Shown: positions 18,806 to 28,897, counted from the first letter of the stretch. The stretch: DNA of 64,000 nt from an uncultured Caryophanales bacterium (GCA_949948745.1 CATLHA010000004.1:20376-84375); one strand, 5' to 3'. Made by a program: numbers and translations. The notes: generated by a model from the sequence alone, not told the origin.

Positions 18806-20530
18806 ATGCTTTCAAAAGAAGAAACTTTAGAAAAGATAAATATATCATTACCGAGTTATGCAGCAGAAAAAATAAGTTATGCATCAGACTCAAAATTTCA
18901 AGAAAAAGAAGAAATACTAAACAAAATTTTAAAAATGCGTAGAATTGCATCTAGTAGTTATTATGATCCATCATTTAGAAACGTAGACTATTTTAAAATT
19001 AGAAGTTATATATTCCTACAACAAGCAAAGTTAATGGAAGATGTAGTTGATAATTATGATAGGGTAGTTACTCCAGAATATTCTTACTTTTGGAATTATG
19101 AATCTTTAGAAATTCCAGAACTTCGTACCTATTTTACTTGGAGAACTAAAATTAGAAAAGGGGAATATCCAAAAGTTCCAACAGGATATATTTTAATATA
19201 TTTGAGTGAATTAATTAATTTGGTTGGAGTATCAAGTACAGAAGAGGCATTCAATAAAATTGCAGAATTAGTAAACTTTTATTATGATGATATACCCGAA
19301 ATATTCTTTCAAAGGATATTTGAAAAATTACCAAAAGACTTTGTAATTAATTATGGTCTTTCCATAGAAAAATTACAAAAAGTAAAAATAAAAGAAGATT
19401 TTACAAATCATTATGGATTATCTATATATCGAGAAGAAAACATAAAAAAAGAATCAAAAGAGGATACGGATAATTATTATAAATCCATGTTAAAAGTGTA
19501 TAAAAAAGATTACACAGATATTTTAAAATACTTAGCTAAAAACTCAAATTATAAAATACTAAATAGTAAATTTTATGAGACAAAATATGGATTTTTAATA
19601 GAAAAGATAATTCCAGATGTGTTTAATGCTTTAGATACTTATTTTAAAGAAAAAGATTTAGATTTTGCAACTACAGTATTAGGAAAAAAAGAAAAAAATT
19701 CAAAGTATCAATTATTTCAAAATCTTCCATATTATGAAACTAGAGAAAAAGTAAATTTTTTAACTGTAATATCAGAAATAGAAGAATATCATCTCCAAGA
19801 TAAAGAATGTATTGCACGTATTTATATGACAAATCCAAATACAAGAATATTTCTTGGAATTATCCTAAAACAGATTGAAGCAAGACTACGCGAAAAAACA
19901 AGATATAAGAGAAAGATTGGGGTAAATCTAGAAGATTTAGAAAAATTACCGATAAAAAGAAATGTTCTTTGCAAGAAGATAAAAGAAGAAAGATTTCTAG
20001 AAGTCATTAATCAAGCAGTGGACAATTTCTTAATTGAAAAACAAAAAGAGTTAAAAAAAGAAATGATAGATCGTAGGAAAAGTGAAATTTTAATCGATGC
20101 ATCAACTTTTGATTCTATTCGTGAATCTACTCTTCGTATTCAAGAAAAATTAATAACAGAAGAAGAAAAACAAGAAGATTTAGATATAGAGGAACAATCT
20201 ATAGAAGAGGCATTCGAAAATAAAATAAAAATAGAAGAAATTCCAGAACAGGAAACAATCATTGAAATGGGAACTTTAGGATTTTTAAAAAGTCTTACAA
20301 ACTTAGAATTCGACATTCTAAATAAAATCATTCATAACACTACAAGAAATGAATTAGAACAGCTGGCAAAGAAAAATACATTACTGCTTGAAGTTTTAAT
20401 TGAAAATATTAATTTAAAGGCACTAGATTATATGGGAGATAACTTAATAGAAGATGTAATTGATAGGATAGATATTTATGAAGATTATATAGATGAAATA
20501 AAAACAGAAATAGAAAAAATGGAGGTTTAA
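18806..20530 (+). CDS. TerB-N/TerB-C domain protein of a BREX-like module
   Basis: The 574-residue protein matches TerB_N (near 60-190; YFWNYESLEIPELRTYFTW is the tell-tale part) and ends with a TerB_C-like helical region (about 490-570, with LDYMGDNLIEDVIDRIDIYE). The middle is Lys/Glu-rich. TerB_N/TerB_C proteins are thought to act at the membrane or as adaptors in stress and phage-response gene sets. Translation starts 9 bases after GGGGGGAAGGAG. The gene is 1 bp from the BrxD-like ATPase gene, so the products are probably made together. The upstream 205 bp (18601-18805) are AT-rich with no gene; a TTGACA lies at 18727-18732 but has no well-spaced -10. Confidence 0.85.
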   Translation: MLSKEETLEKINISLPSYAAEKISYASDSKFQEKEEILNKILKMRRIASSSYYDPSFRNVDYFKIRSYIFLQQAKLMEDVVDNYDRVVTPEYSYFWNYESLEIPELRTYFTWRTKIRKGEYPKVPTGYILIYLSELINLVGVSSTEEAFNKIAELVNFYYDDIPEIFFQRIFEKLPKDFVINYGLSIEKLQKVKIKEDFTNHYGLSIYREENIKKESKEDTDNYYKSMLKVYKKDYTDILKYLAKNSNYKILNSKFYETKYGFLIEKIIPDVFNALDTYFKEKDLDFATTVLGKKEKNSKYQLFQNLPYYETREKVNFLTVISEIEEYHLQDKECIARIYMTNPNTRIFLGIILKQIEARLREKTRYKRKIGVNLEDLEKLPIKRNVLCKKIKEERFLEVINQAVDNFLIEKQKELKKEMIDRRKSEILIDASTFDSIRESTLRIQEKLITEEEKQEDLDIEEQSIEEAFENKIKIEEIPEQETIIEMGTLGFLKSLTNLEFDILNKIIHNTTRNELEQLAKKNTLLLEVLIENINLKALDYMGDNLIEDVIDRIDIYEDYIDEIKTEIEKMEV

Positions 20531-20531
20531 T

Positions 20532-21854
20532 ATGGGACAAAAGATACCAAGAAGAATAGCAACAATACTTTTAAATTCTCTAAAAGGAGGAGTAGTTCCA
20601 AGAACTGGACTTGGATATATCGCAGTAGGAAGAGAAAAAGAAATTAATGCGTTATTAAATGATGTTAAAATTATAGAAGATGGCGGTGCAACATTTCGCT
20701 TTATTGTAGGAAAATATGGAAGTGGAAAAAGTTTCTTACTTCAAACAATTAGAAATCATGTGATGGATCAAGGTTTTGTTGTATTAGATGGAGATCTTTC
20801 ACCAGAAAGAAGATTAACAGGAACTAAGGGACAAGGATTAGCTACTTATAGAGAATTAATTTCCAATATGTCAACCAAGACTAAACCAGATGGAGGAGCT
20901 TTACCATTAATTTTAGAAAAATGGATTTCTTCCATTCAAAGTGAAGTTATGACAACTTTAAATATTTCTCCATCAGATGAAATGTTCCAAAAACAGGTAG
21001 AAATCAAAATATATGAAGTAGTCAATAAAATTGAAGGAATGGTTCATGGATTTGATTTTGCGAAAGTAATTAGTAAATACTGGATTGGATATAAAAACGG
21101 GGATGATGAAAAGAAAAATAATGCTTTAAAATGGTTACGTGGAGAGTATCAAACAAAAACAGAATGTAAGCAAGATTTAGATGTGAATATTATTATTACT
21201 GATGATAATTGGTATGACTATATCAAAATATTAGCGGTATTTATGGTAGGAGCTGGATATAAGGGAATGCTTCTTTTAATTGATGAGTTAGTAAATCTTT
21301 ATAAAATTCCAACATCAGTTACAAGACAATATAATTATGAAAAAATACTAACTATGTATAACGATACACTTCAGGGAAAAGCAAAATATTTAGGAATTAT
21401 TATGGGTGGTACTCCACAATGTGTAGAAGACGAAAGACGTGGAATTTTTAGCTATGAAGCATTAAAATCAAGGTTAGAAGATAGTAGATTTGCTAATGAT
21501 GAAGAAAGAGATTTTCTAGCACCTATTATTCGTCTAAAACCATTAACACCATCTGAAATGACCATTTTAGTAGAAAAATTAACAAATATTCATGCAGATT
21601 TGTATGAGTATGAAAGAAAAATTACAGAACAAGAATTGATTGAATTTATTAAAATAGAATTTAGTAGAATAGGTGCAACTACTAATATTACACCACGAGA
21701 GATTATTCGTGATTTTATAGAGTTATTGAATACGTTATATCAATATCCTGAAAAGACACTTTTATCAATCATTCAAAGTGATAGTTTTACTTATGCGACA
21801 GGAGAAAATTCTGAAGAAGAAATAACGGAAGAATTTGCAAGTTTTGAGTTATGA
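20532..21854 (+). CDS. BrxD-like ATP-binding protein (DUF2791)
   Basis: The 440-residue P-loop ATPase has the opening IPRRIATILLNSLKGGVVPR and GLGYIAVGREKEI typical of the DUF2791/BrxD group. Walker A GKYGSGKSF lies near 59-67 and Walker B MLLLIDEL near 246-254. BrxD and the BrxHI-type helicase are accessory parts of some BREX phage-defence loci. Here no PglZ, methyltransferase or BrxC is nearby. The gene starts 1 bp after the TerB-type gene and overlaps the helicase gene by 4 bp (ATGA), which suggests translational coupling of all three. It ends in TGA, confirming TGA as stop. Confidence 0.88.
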   Translation: MGQKIPRRIATILLNSLKGGVVPRTGLGYIAVGREKEINALLNDVKIIEDGGATFRFIVGKYGSGKSFLLQTIRNHVMDQGFVVLDGDLSPERRLTGTKGQGLATYRELISNMSTKTKPDGGALPLILEKWISSIQSEVMTTLNISPSDEMFQKQVEIKIYEVVNKIEGMVHGFDFAKVISKYWIGYKNGDDEKKNNALKWLRGEYQTKTECKQDLDVNIIITDDNWYDYIKILAVFMVGAGYKGMLLLIDELVNLYKIPTSVTRQYNYEKILTMYNDTLQGKAKYLGIIMGGTPQCVEDERRGIFSYEALKSRLEDSRFANDEERDFLAPIIRLKPLTPSEMTILVEKLTNIHADLYEYERKITEQELIEFIKIEFSRIGATTNITPREIIRDFIELLNTLYQYPEKTLLSIIQSDSFTYATGENSEEEITEEFASFEL

Positions 21855-23992
21855 GTGCATTTGATGAATTAGCACCATTTATTAGAGATTATATTTATAG
21901 AAATCGTTGGGAAAATTTAAGAAATATTCAGGTTGCAGCGATTGACGTGATTTTACATACAGATGAAAATTTACTACTCTCAACAGGAACAGCAAGTGGA
22001 AAAACAGAAGCAGCGTTTTTACCAATCTTAACAGATCTTTATAATAATCCATCTACTTCTGTTGGAGTACTCTATATCAGTCCATTAAAGGCCTTAATCA
22101 ATGATCAATTTGAGCGTTTAACAGATTTATTAATCGAAGCGGATTTTCCAGTATATAAGTGGCATGGAGATGTTTCAGATAGTCACAAAAACAAATTGAG
22201 AAAAAATCCAAGAGGTCTTTTACAAATTACTCCAGAGTCATTAGAATCCATGCTAACTTATCGAAAACAGGAAGCGATTGCCTTATTTTCGGATTTAAGA
22301 TATATCGTAATTGATGAGGTTCATTATTTTATGGGAGAAAATAGAGGAATTCAATTACTTTGTTTACTAGAAAGACTATCTAGATTAACAAACATGAATC
22401 CGAGAAGAATTGGATTAAGTGCAACCGTTGGAAATAAAGTAGAAGTAGCAAAATGGTTGTCAGAAGGTAGTAATAGAGATTGTGTAGTCCCACAAGTAGA
22501 AAACGATAAAAGAACAGTTCATTTAATGATAGATGGAGCAGTAACAGAGGCAGATTATTATGATAAGCTATATCAAATATCCTTTGGTAAAAGAAGTATC
22601 ATCTTTTCAAATAGTAGAAGTGAAGTAGAATTAAATATTGCCAATCTAAAATTATTAGCATCTAAGAAAAAAACACCAGATTTATATCTTGCGCATCATG
22701 GAAATGTATCAGGTGGATTAAGAGAATATGCAGAACAAAAAATGAAAACAAGTGACATGAAGACAGTTGTTGGTGCCACTGTAACTTTAGAACTTGGGAT
22801 TGACGTAGGGGACTTAGAGAGAATTATTGAAACAGGAACTCCTTATAGTGCTTCTAGTTTTGTACAACGACTTGGAAGAAGTGGAAGAAAATCAGGAATT
22901 AGTGAAATGATGTTTCTATTCAATAAAAAAGACCAAGATGATACAGAACAAAAAAATAAAGAATTCTACCAACAAATCGATTGGGACATGGTTTTTTGCA
23001 TTGCAATTATAGAATTATATTTAAAGGAAAAATGGGTAGAGCCATTGATTCAAGCCGAGCTTCCATATCCACTTCTATATCATCAAACAATGTGTCACTT
23101 AACCTCCCGTGGAAGTATGTTACCAAAAGAACTAGCCCAATATATGTTAACGCTTTCTCCATTTAAAAAAATTAGTAAAGAAGATTATAAAGAGATGCTT
23201 TCTTATCTGATTAAAATAAATCAATTAGAACTTGATGAAGAGGGAAACTTACTAATTGGAGAAAAAGGAGAAAGAACTGTTTCCAGATATCAATTTTTAA
23301 CAGTCTTTGAAAATGAGATTGAATATTCAGTGCGCTATGAGAGCAAAGAAATAGGAACTATTAATACCTTAGTACCTGTTGGGGAAACTCTAATTCTAGC
23401 TGGAAGTAGTTGGAAAGTATCTGAAATTAATTCAGAAAAAAGGCAAATTTTTGTAAAACCAATTAAAGGAATTTCTAAAAGTTATTGGGAGGGTCCTGAT
23501 GAAATTATTGTTCATACAAAAATTTTAAAAAAGATAAAAGAAATATTAACAACAGAAGAATCATATCCTTATTTAAGACAAAGTGCAAAAGATTTGCTAG
23601 AAAAAAGCAGACAAATATTAAAAAATGCTACGTTAGATCAAGAACATATTGTTATGACTTCCAATCATACATATGCAGTATTTCCTTATTTAGGAACAAA
23701 ATCTTTAGTAACACTAAGATATGCTCTTGCCCACTATGGAGTCATATCGCATATCGTGAATATTTATAGAATTCCAGTTTTCCTACAAATAGATCAAGAA
23801 ATATCTAAGGAAGAATTAGAAGATATTTTATTTAAAATTAGAAATTATGAATTAAAAGAAGAGGACTTAGCAGTAGGGGAAGAAGTAATAAAAGAAAAAA
23901 ATGTTCAATTTGTTCCTAAAGAACTATCCAAAAAACATTATTTGAAAGATTATATAGAAATTGATATAATGAAAGAAAATTTAGAATATTAA
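21851..23992 (+). CDS. Lhr/BrxHI-type DEAD/DEAH-box helicase
   Basis: The 713-residue superfamily 2 helicase has motif I STGTASGKTEA (near 43-53), DEVH near 154-157, SAT near 190, and motif VI QRLGRSGRKSG. The C-terminal 350 residues resemble the Lhr-like family. In BREX-type loci such helicases accompany BrxD. It starts inside the end of the ATPase gene (ATGA overlap) and is followed after 13 bp by a NUDIX gene. It is probably the DNA or RNA motor of the TerB-BrxD-helicase module. Confidence 0.9.
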   Translation: MSAFDELAPFIRDYIYRNRWENLRNIQVAAIDVILHTDENLLLSTGTASGKTEAAFLPILTDLYNNPSTSVGVLYISPLKALINDQFERLTDLLIEADFPVYKWHGDVSDSHKNKLRKNPRGLLQITPESLESMLTYRKQEAIALFSDLRYIVIDEVHYFMGENRGIQLLCLLERLSRLTNMNPRRIGLSATVGNKVEVAKWLSEGSNRDCVVPQVENDKRTVHLMIDGAVTEADYYDKLYQISFGKRSIIFSNSRSEVELNIANLKLLASKKKTPDLYLAHHGNVSGGLREYAEQKMKTSDMKTVVGATVTLELGIDVGDLERIIETGTPYSASSFVQRLGRSGRKSGISEMMFLFNKKDQDDTEQKNKEFYQQIDWDMVFCIAIIELYLKEKWVEPLIQAELPYPLLYHQTMCHLTSRGSMLPKELAQYMLTLSPFKKISKEDYKEMLSYLIKINQLELDEEGNLLIGEKGERTVSRYQFLTVFENEIEYSVRYESKEIGTINTLVPVGETLILAGSSWKVSEINSEKRQIFVKPIKGISKSYWEGPDEIIVHTKILKKIKEILTTEESYPYLRQSAKDLLEKSRQILKNATLDQEHIVMTSNHTYAVFPYLGTKSLVTLRYALAHYGVISHIVNIYRIPVFLQIDQEISKEELEDILFKIRNYELKEEDLAVGEEVIKEKNVQFVPKELSKKHYLKDYIEIDIMKENLEY

Positions 23993-24005
23993 GGAGAGAT
24001 ATTAC

Positions 24006-24545
24006 ATGGAGGATAAAGAATTATTGGAAGTCGTTAATGAAGAAGGAATTCCGACAGGTATAATCTTATCTAGAAAAGAAATTCATCAAAAAAATCTACT
24101 ACATAATGAAATTGCTGTTTTCATCATAAATAAAGATGGAAAACTACTACTTCAAAAAAGATCCAAATGGAAAAAAAGTAAACCATTATGCTGGGGTGCT
24201 TCTTGTGCTGGACATGTAGATATTCATGAGAAGGTTACAGATGCTGCTTTAAGAGAATTGAAAGAAGAATTAGGACTTGCAATAGAAGAACAAGAATTAA
24301 ATCCATTAATCTTAAATAGACTAAGAAGGGGAAATAAAAATTCCCATATTCGTTCTTGGTATTATGTAGAAACTTCTTATGATATCTATGATTTTGTTTT
24401 ACAAAAAGAAGAAGTAGAAGAAGTACGTTGGTTTGATATCGATGAAGTAATAAAAAATATTGGAAATAGTGAGTTTACATTCAAAGAAGATAGTATGGAG
24501 CCTTTAATTAGATTAAAGGAAATCATAGAAGAAAAATTAATATAG
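24006..24545 (+). CDS. NUDIX hydrolase, isopentenyl-diphosphate-isomerase-like group
   Basis: The 179-residue protein holds a perfect NUDIX box at 69-91 (GHVDIHE ... RELKEELGL) preceded by LCWGASCAGH. The flanking sequence resembles the IDI-like NUDIX subgroup (YfcD-type) and not a true isomerase. It would hydrolyse a nucleoside- or prenyl-diphosphate-like substrate, not identifiable from sequence. GGAGAG precedes the ATG. It lies 13 bp after the helicase gene and so is likely carried on the same transcript. Confidence 0.88.
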   Translation: MEDKELLEVVNEEGIPTGIILSRKEIHQKNLLHNEIAVFIINKDGKLLLQKRSKWKKSKPLCWGASCAGHVDIHEKVTDAALRELKEELGLAIEEQELNPLILNRLRRGNKNSHIRSWYYVETSYDIYDFVLQKEEVEEVRWFDIDEVIKNIGNSEFTFKEDSMEPLIRLKEIIEEKLI

Positions 24546-24558
24546 AAGGAGACAAAAA

Positions 24559-24963
24559 ATGAAAGAAACATATGAATTTTTAAAAATTAAAACACAAGTA
24601 AATTATGTTGCAACAATAGATGGAGACCGTCCAAGTAATCGCCCTTTTGGTGATCCAGTTTTATTTGATAATAAGATTTATGTATTGACAAACAAACAGA
24701 AGAATGTATCAAAACAATTAGGAATTAATAACCACGCTTGCATTGTAGCCTATGATGGAGAAAATTTTATTCGTATTCATTGTAGATTAGTAGATGATAG
24801 TAATAATCTAGAAGCAAAACAAGCTATTATTGATGAATTTGATTGGGCAATAGAAGCCGGATATACATTAGATAATCCAGACTTTCAAGCTTTATATATT
24901 GCGGATGCTACTTCAGAAATTATTGATTCTGATGGTAATGTATTAGAAAGATATGAATTTTAA
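24559..24963 (+). CDS. Pyridoxamine 5'-phosphate oxidase-like flavoprotein
   Basis: The 134-residue protein has the split-barrel FMN-binding layout: YVATIDGDRPSNRPFGDPV near the start, then KIYVLTNKQKNVSKQL and CIVAYDGENFIRI. It belongs to the small PNPOx-like family, whose members reduce assorted substrates using FMN or F420; the substrate is unknown. AGAAGGAG precedes the ATG. It lies 13 bp after the NUDIX gene and ends the run of genes that starts with the TerB protein. Confidence 0.88.
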   Translation: MKETYEFLKIKTQVNYVATIDGDRPSNRPFGDPVLFDNKIYVLTNKQKNVSKQLGINNHACIVAYDGENFIRIHCRLVDDSNNLEAKQAIIDEFDWAIEAGYTLDNPDFQALYIADATSEIIDSDGNVLERYEF

Positions 24964-24997
24964 AAAGACCAGAGTTTTACTTTTCTGACCTTTTCTA
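24962..24997. terminator. Bidirectional terminator between convergent genes
   Basis: AGACCAGA and TCTGACCT pair through two G-U wobbles, flanked by A-run and T-run. It serves both the PNPOx-like gene and the deaminase gene. Confidence 0.65.
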
Positions 24998-25004
24998 TTT
25001 ATAA

Positions 25005-26300
25005 CTAATTTTCTTTAGGCATTAATCTATAAATAATAGAATTAATGTCTTTTTTTAACTTTTCCTCATCAATTGGTAAAGTTAATTGATGATTTTCCAT
25101 CAATACGCATCCGTTCACAATCGTTGTATCAATATTAGAACTTTCTACATTATGAACAATTTGGTTAATTAAATCAACAGTAGGATAAACCTCAGTATTA
25201 TGTAAATCTAAAATAATAATATCTGCTTTTTTTCCTTCTTCAATAGAACCAATTTTATCTTCTAAGCCTAATGCCCTTGCACCATAAATTGTAGCCATTT
25301 TTAATACTTCATAAGAGTTAAATACAGTAGGATCTTGGTACTTTGCTTTTTGTAATTGATCAACAACAGACATATGGTAGAACATATTTAGTGTGTTACC
25401 ACTTCCTTGCCCATCGGTACCTAAACAAATATTAAGACCATTTTTCTTATATTGTACTAAATCAGCGATTCCACACCCTAAATTTAAATTACTAATAGGG
25501 TTAGTTGCAATAGAGACATCATGGGATGCTAGAAGTTTTTGATCTTCTTCTGAAATAAAGGTTCCATGCGCTAAAATTAATTTATGATTCAAATATCCTA
25601 CCTTTTCTAAAGCTTTTGCAGGAGAAGTTTTATAATCATTTCTAATTCCTTCTACTTCTTTTTCATTTTCTGAATAGTGAATATGAATAGGTAAATGAAG
25701 TTCAGTAGCAACTTTTTCACATTCCATTAAATATTCCTCATTACAAGTATACATAGAATGTGGCGTAACTGTAAAAGTTAACAATTCTTTTCCTTGATTT
25801 TCATTTACCAATTTTTTAAATTCTTCAATTCTTTCCAAAGAATCTGAATCCATATTACCCATTAAACATCTAGAAAATACACTACGTACTTTGGCTTCTT
25901 CAATCGCTTTTAAACTTCCATTTACACCAAAATACATATCATTTGAAGTTGTAGTTCCAGTTTTAATCATCTCCAAACAAGAAAGAAGAGTTGTATAATA
26001 AATATCTTCATCAGTCATATGGTCTTCAATTGGCCATATTTTTTTAGTTAACCAATCCTGTAAAGGATAGTCATCGTTTGTAGCGCGAAAAATACTCATT
26101 CCTAAGTGAGTATGACAATTGATTAGTCCAGGAAGAACTATCTTTCCACTAGCATCGATTAATTTATCATATGTTCCAGTATACGAATCCGTAATTTTAT
26201 CAATTGTATCATCCTTAATTACAATATCTAATTTCTCATATTTTTTTTGTCTTTTTTCATCCATGGTAACAACAGTACCATTTTTTATTACTTGAATCAT
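25005..26300 (-). CDS. mtaD: 5-methylthioadenosine/S-adenosylhomocysteine deaminase
   Basis: The 431-residue amidohydrolase has the metal-binding HTH at 63-65 (GLINCHTHLGM), HIHYSE near 205, AHGTFI near 240 and the catalytic GTDGQGSGN near 295. The layout matches the MtaD/SAH-deaminase branch of cytosine-deaminase-like enzymes, which deaminate SAH or MTA to the inosyl forms. GGAGG lies upstream of the ATG. It is monocistronic, divergent from the surface-protein gene across 115 bp. Confidence 0.92.
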   Translation of the reverse strand: MIQVIKNGTVVTMDEKRQKKYEKLDIVIKDDTIDKITDSYTGTYDKLIDASGKIVLPGLINCHTHLGMSIFRATNDDYPLQDWLTKKIWPIEDHMTDEDIYYTTLLSCLEMIKTGTTTSNDMYFGVNGSLKAIEEAKVRSVFSRCLMGNMDSDSLERIEEFKKLVNENQGKELLTFTVTPHSMYTCNEEYLMECEKVATELHLPIHIHYSENEKEVEGIRNDYKTSPAKALEKVGYLNHKLILAHGTFISEEDQKLLASHDVSIATNPISNLNLGCGIADLVQYKKNGLNICLGTDGQGSGNTLNMFYHMSVVDQLQKAKYQDPTVFNSYEVLKMATIYGARALGLEDKIGSIEEGKKADIIILDLHNTEVYPTVDLINQIVHNVESSNIDTTIVNGCVLMENHQLTLPIDEEKLKKDINSIIYRLMPKEN

Positions 26301-26415
26301 TTTTTCCTCCTAATATCATTTCTATAACCATTATAACTGATTATTTTAAAAAAATTTAAACTTTTTCGGTCGAGTGTCCATTTTTTGTAAATAATGATAA
26401 GTATAGGAGGGTTTT

Positions 26416-28878
26416 ATGAAATATTTAAAATATTTATTATTAATTGGAATAATAGGTATGTTATTCGCAGTAAAAGAAGTACAAGCGATGAGTGATTCTT
26501 TTTATGAAGGAGAAAAAGTTACAGAAGCATATTTAAAAAAATTTAAGCCGGGATCATCCACTGGAAAATATGAACAAATGAGAATGTTTAGAAGAACAAG
26601 TGACAACAAGGCAGCTTATTGTATCGAATTATGGGAAACATTATCTACTGATACAATGGTAGGATATGATAAAGACTATGTAAAAAATGCAAATATAACA
26701 GAAGAGCAATGGGAAAGAATTCAATTAATCGCCTATTATGGATATAATTACAAGAATCATACAACAGATAATTGGTATGCTGCAAGTCAATTTTTAATTT
26801 GGAAAACACTAGAACCAGAAAGTACCATTTATTTTACAGATACATTAAATGGAAATAGAGTAGAAAAATTTGTATCAGAAATAAATGAAATAGAAAATTT
26901 AATAAAAGAACATTATATTTTACCAAGTTATGCGAATATGACTTTTACTCTAAAGTATGGAGCCAAAACAGAAATTGCAGATTATAATCATGTAACCAAA
27001 AATTATAAAGTATTATCTGATAAAAGAATAGAAACAACAACTGGAATGAATGGTCTTACAGTAGAACCTACTTTATTAGAAGAAACTACATTAAGACTAG
27101 TAAAAGAAGAATTAGAAGAAAAGACGATTCTGTATGTTACGAATAAAGGACAAAATCTAATTGTAAGAGGAAATTATCCAAAAGTAGAAACCACAGTGAA
27201 AATAAAAATAAATACAGGTACAGTAAGATTTCAAAAAGTAGATGATAAAACAGAGATAAGTATTCCAGAAGGAGAAGCATCTTTTGACGAAACTATTTAT
27301 GAAGTTTATGATAAATATCATCATTTAATAACAACAATTACCTTTACAGATCAAAATCCAGTAGTAATAGAAAAGTTGCCCTATGGGGAATTATTCATTA
27401 AAGAAATAAAGAGTGGGAAAGGATATCAACTAGATGAAACTATTCATGAAATAGTAATAAATGATAATACTAAAATAATAGACTATATTTTAAAAGATAA
27501 AGTTTATGATGGAAAGGTTATAATTCAAAAATACTATGAGAAAGGAAATAAACTAGTAAAAGAACAAGGAGCAGAATTTGAAATTTACAATTCTAAGAAA
27601 GAATTAATTAAGACCATAGTAACAGATGAAAATGGAAAAGTAGAAGTTATATTACCCTATGGAAACTATAAATTTCATCAAATAAAAGGGCAAAAGGGAC
27701 ATGAATTAGTAGAAGATTTCGTAATAGAAATTAAAGAAGAAAAAGAACAAAATATAGAATTGATTCTAAATGATTCTAAACTAAAAAGATATTTAAAAGT
27801 AATAAAAAAAGATCAAGATACGAAAAAAGAAATTGTAATAGGAAATGCCACTTTTAAGATAAAAAATTTGGATACAGGGGAATATATAAAGCAGAAAGTA
27901 TCTTACCCAAAAGAAGAAATAATTGAATTATTTAGTACGAATAGTGAAGGATTCTTTTTAACACCAGAACCATTAGAAAAGGGAAATTATCAATTAGAAG
28001 AAGTAACTGCACCAAATGGATATAAGAAAATAGATACACCAATTCAATTTGTAGTAGATCAGGATTCTGAAACAATAGTAGATGAAGTTTACGGAAAAAT
28101 AATGATACTAGAGGTTTATAATGAAAGTTTAAAAGGTGAGTTAAATATCATAAAAAAAGGAGAAAATTTTCAAGTAGAAACAGATAAATACTATTATGAA
28201 TATCATCCATTAGAAAATATTTCATTCAATATTTATGCAGAAGAAGATATCTTAATGGGAGATGGCACTAAATTATATTCAAAAGATGAATTAGTTAGTG
28301 AAAAAACGACTGATAAAGAGGGATATATTTCAATAAATCTACCATTAGGTAAATATTATGTAATAGAAACTGCATTTTTAGATGGATATATCGAAAATAC
28401 AAAAAAATATTCTGTCGAATTGACAAATGACAACCTAAAACAAGATTTAAGAATTTATAATTATTTAAAAAAAGGAAGCATTAAAATATATAAAAAAGAT
28501 GCAAGTACAAAAATACCAATTAGTGATACTTATTTTTCTGTTTATAAAGAAGATGGAAAATTGTTAAAAACGATTGTAACAGATGAAAATGGAGAGGCAA
28601 TTATCGACTTTTTACCATTAGGAAAATACAAGATAGAGGAAATAAAAAGTAATCCAGATTATAAAATAGATCATACAAAAATAGAAGTAGAATTAACAGA
28701 AGAACAAGTAGTTGTTCCACTAGAAATAGAAAATGAAAAATTAGAAATTATGCCACCACATACAGAGGTACATAAGACCGTAATAAAAAAATGCTTACTA
28801 ATTGAATGTGGATTAGAAATAATCATGGCATTTATAATAATCAATAATAAGAAAAGAATGATATTAACAAAAGAATAA
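26416..28878 (+). CDS. Surface protein: thioester domain plus SpaA/CnaB repeats
   Basis: The 820-residue protein starts with a signal peptide (about 1-24). A thioester adhesin domain follows: the Cys of AAYCIELW (C69) and the Gln of AASQFLIWK (Q125) are the expected thioester partners, which in related adhesins bind host proteins covalently. Then come about five SpaA/CnaB-like beta domains (near 260-350, 355-450, 455-560, 570-680, 685-775), several ending in the LPLGKY(K/Y)(I/V)E(E/T) strand. The C-terminus has MPPHTEV, a hydrophobic stretch and a KKR tail, so it looks like a sortase signal of unusual sequence rather than LPxTG. AGGAGGG precedes the ATG. Confidence 0.9.
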   Translation: MKYLKYLLLIGIIGMLFAVKEVQAMSDSFYEGEKVTEAYLKKFKPGSSTGKYEQMRMFRRTSDNKAAYCIELWETLSTDTMVGYDKDYVKNANITEEQWERIQLIAYYGYNYKNHTTDNWYAASQFLIWKTLEPESTIYFTDTLNGNRVEKFVSEINEIENLIKEHYILPSYANMTFTLKYGAKTEIADYNHVTKNYKVLSDKRIETTTGMNGLTVEPTLLEETTLRLVKEELEEKTILYVTNKGQNLIVRGNYPKVETTVKIKINTGTVRFQKVDDKTEISIPEGEASFDETIYEVYDKYHHLITTITFTDQNPVVIEKLPYGELFIKEIKSGKGYQLDETIHEIVINDNTKIIDYILKDKVYDGKVIIQKYYEKGNKLVKEQGAEFEIYNSKKELIKTIVTDENGKVEVILPYGNYKFHQIKGQKGHELVEDFVIEIKEEKEQNIELILNDSKLKRYLKVIKKDQDTKKEIVIGNATFKIKNLDTGEYIKQKVSYPKEEIIELFSTNSEGFFLTPEPLEKGNYQLEEVTAPNGYKKIDTPIQFVVDQDSETIVDEVYGKIMILEVYNESLKGELNIIKKGENFQVETDKYYYEYHPLENISFNIYAEEDILMGDGTKLYSKDELVSEKTTDKEGYISINLPLGKYYVIETAFLDGYIENTKKYSVELTNDNLKQDLRIYNYLKKGSIKIYKKDASTKIPISDTYFSVYKEDGKLLKTIVTDENGEAIIDFLPLGKYKIEEIKSNPDYKIDHTKIEVELTEEQVVVPLEIENEKLEIMPPHTEVHKTVIKKCLLIECGLEIIMAFIIINNKKRMILTKE

Positions 28879-28897
28879 GAAAATGAGACTTTAAATG

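Noticed and set aside
18727..18810. TTGACA at 18727 as promoter of the TerB operon
   Set aside because: No -10 lies at 16-18 bp; the nearest TATAAT is 28 bp away, so I do not call it.
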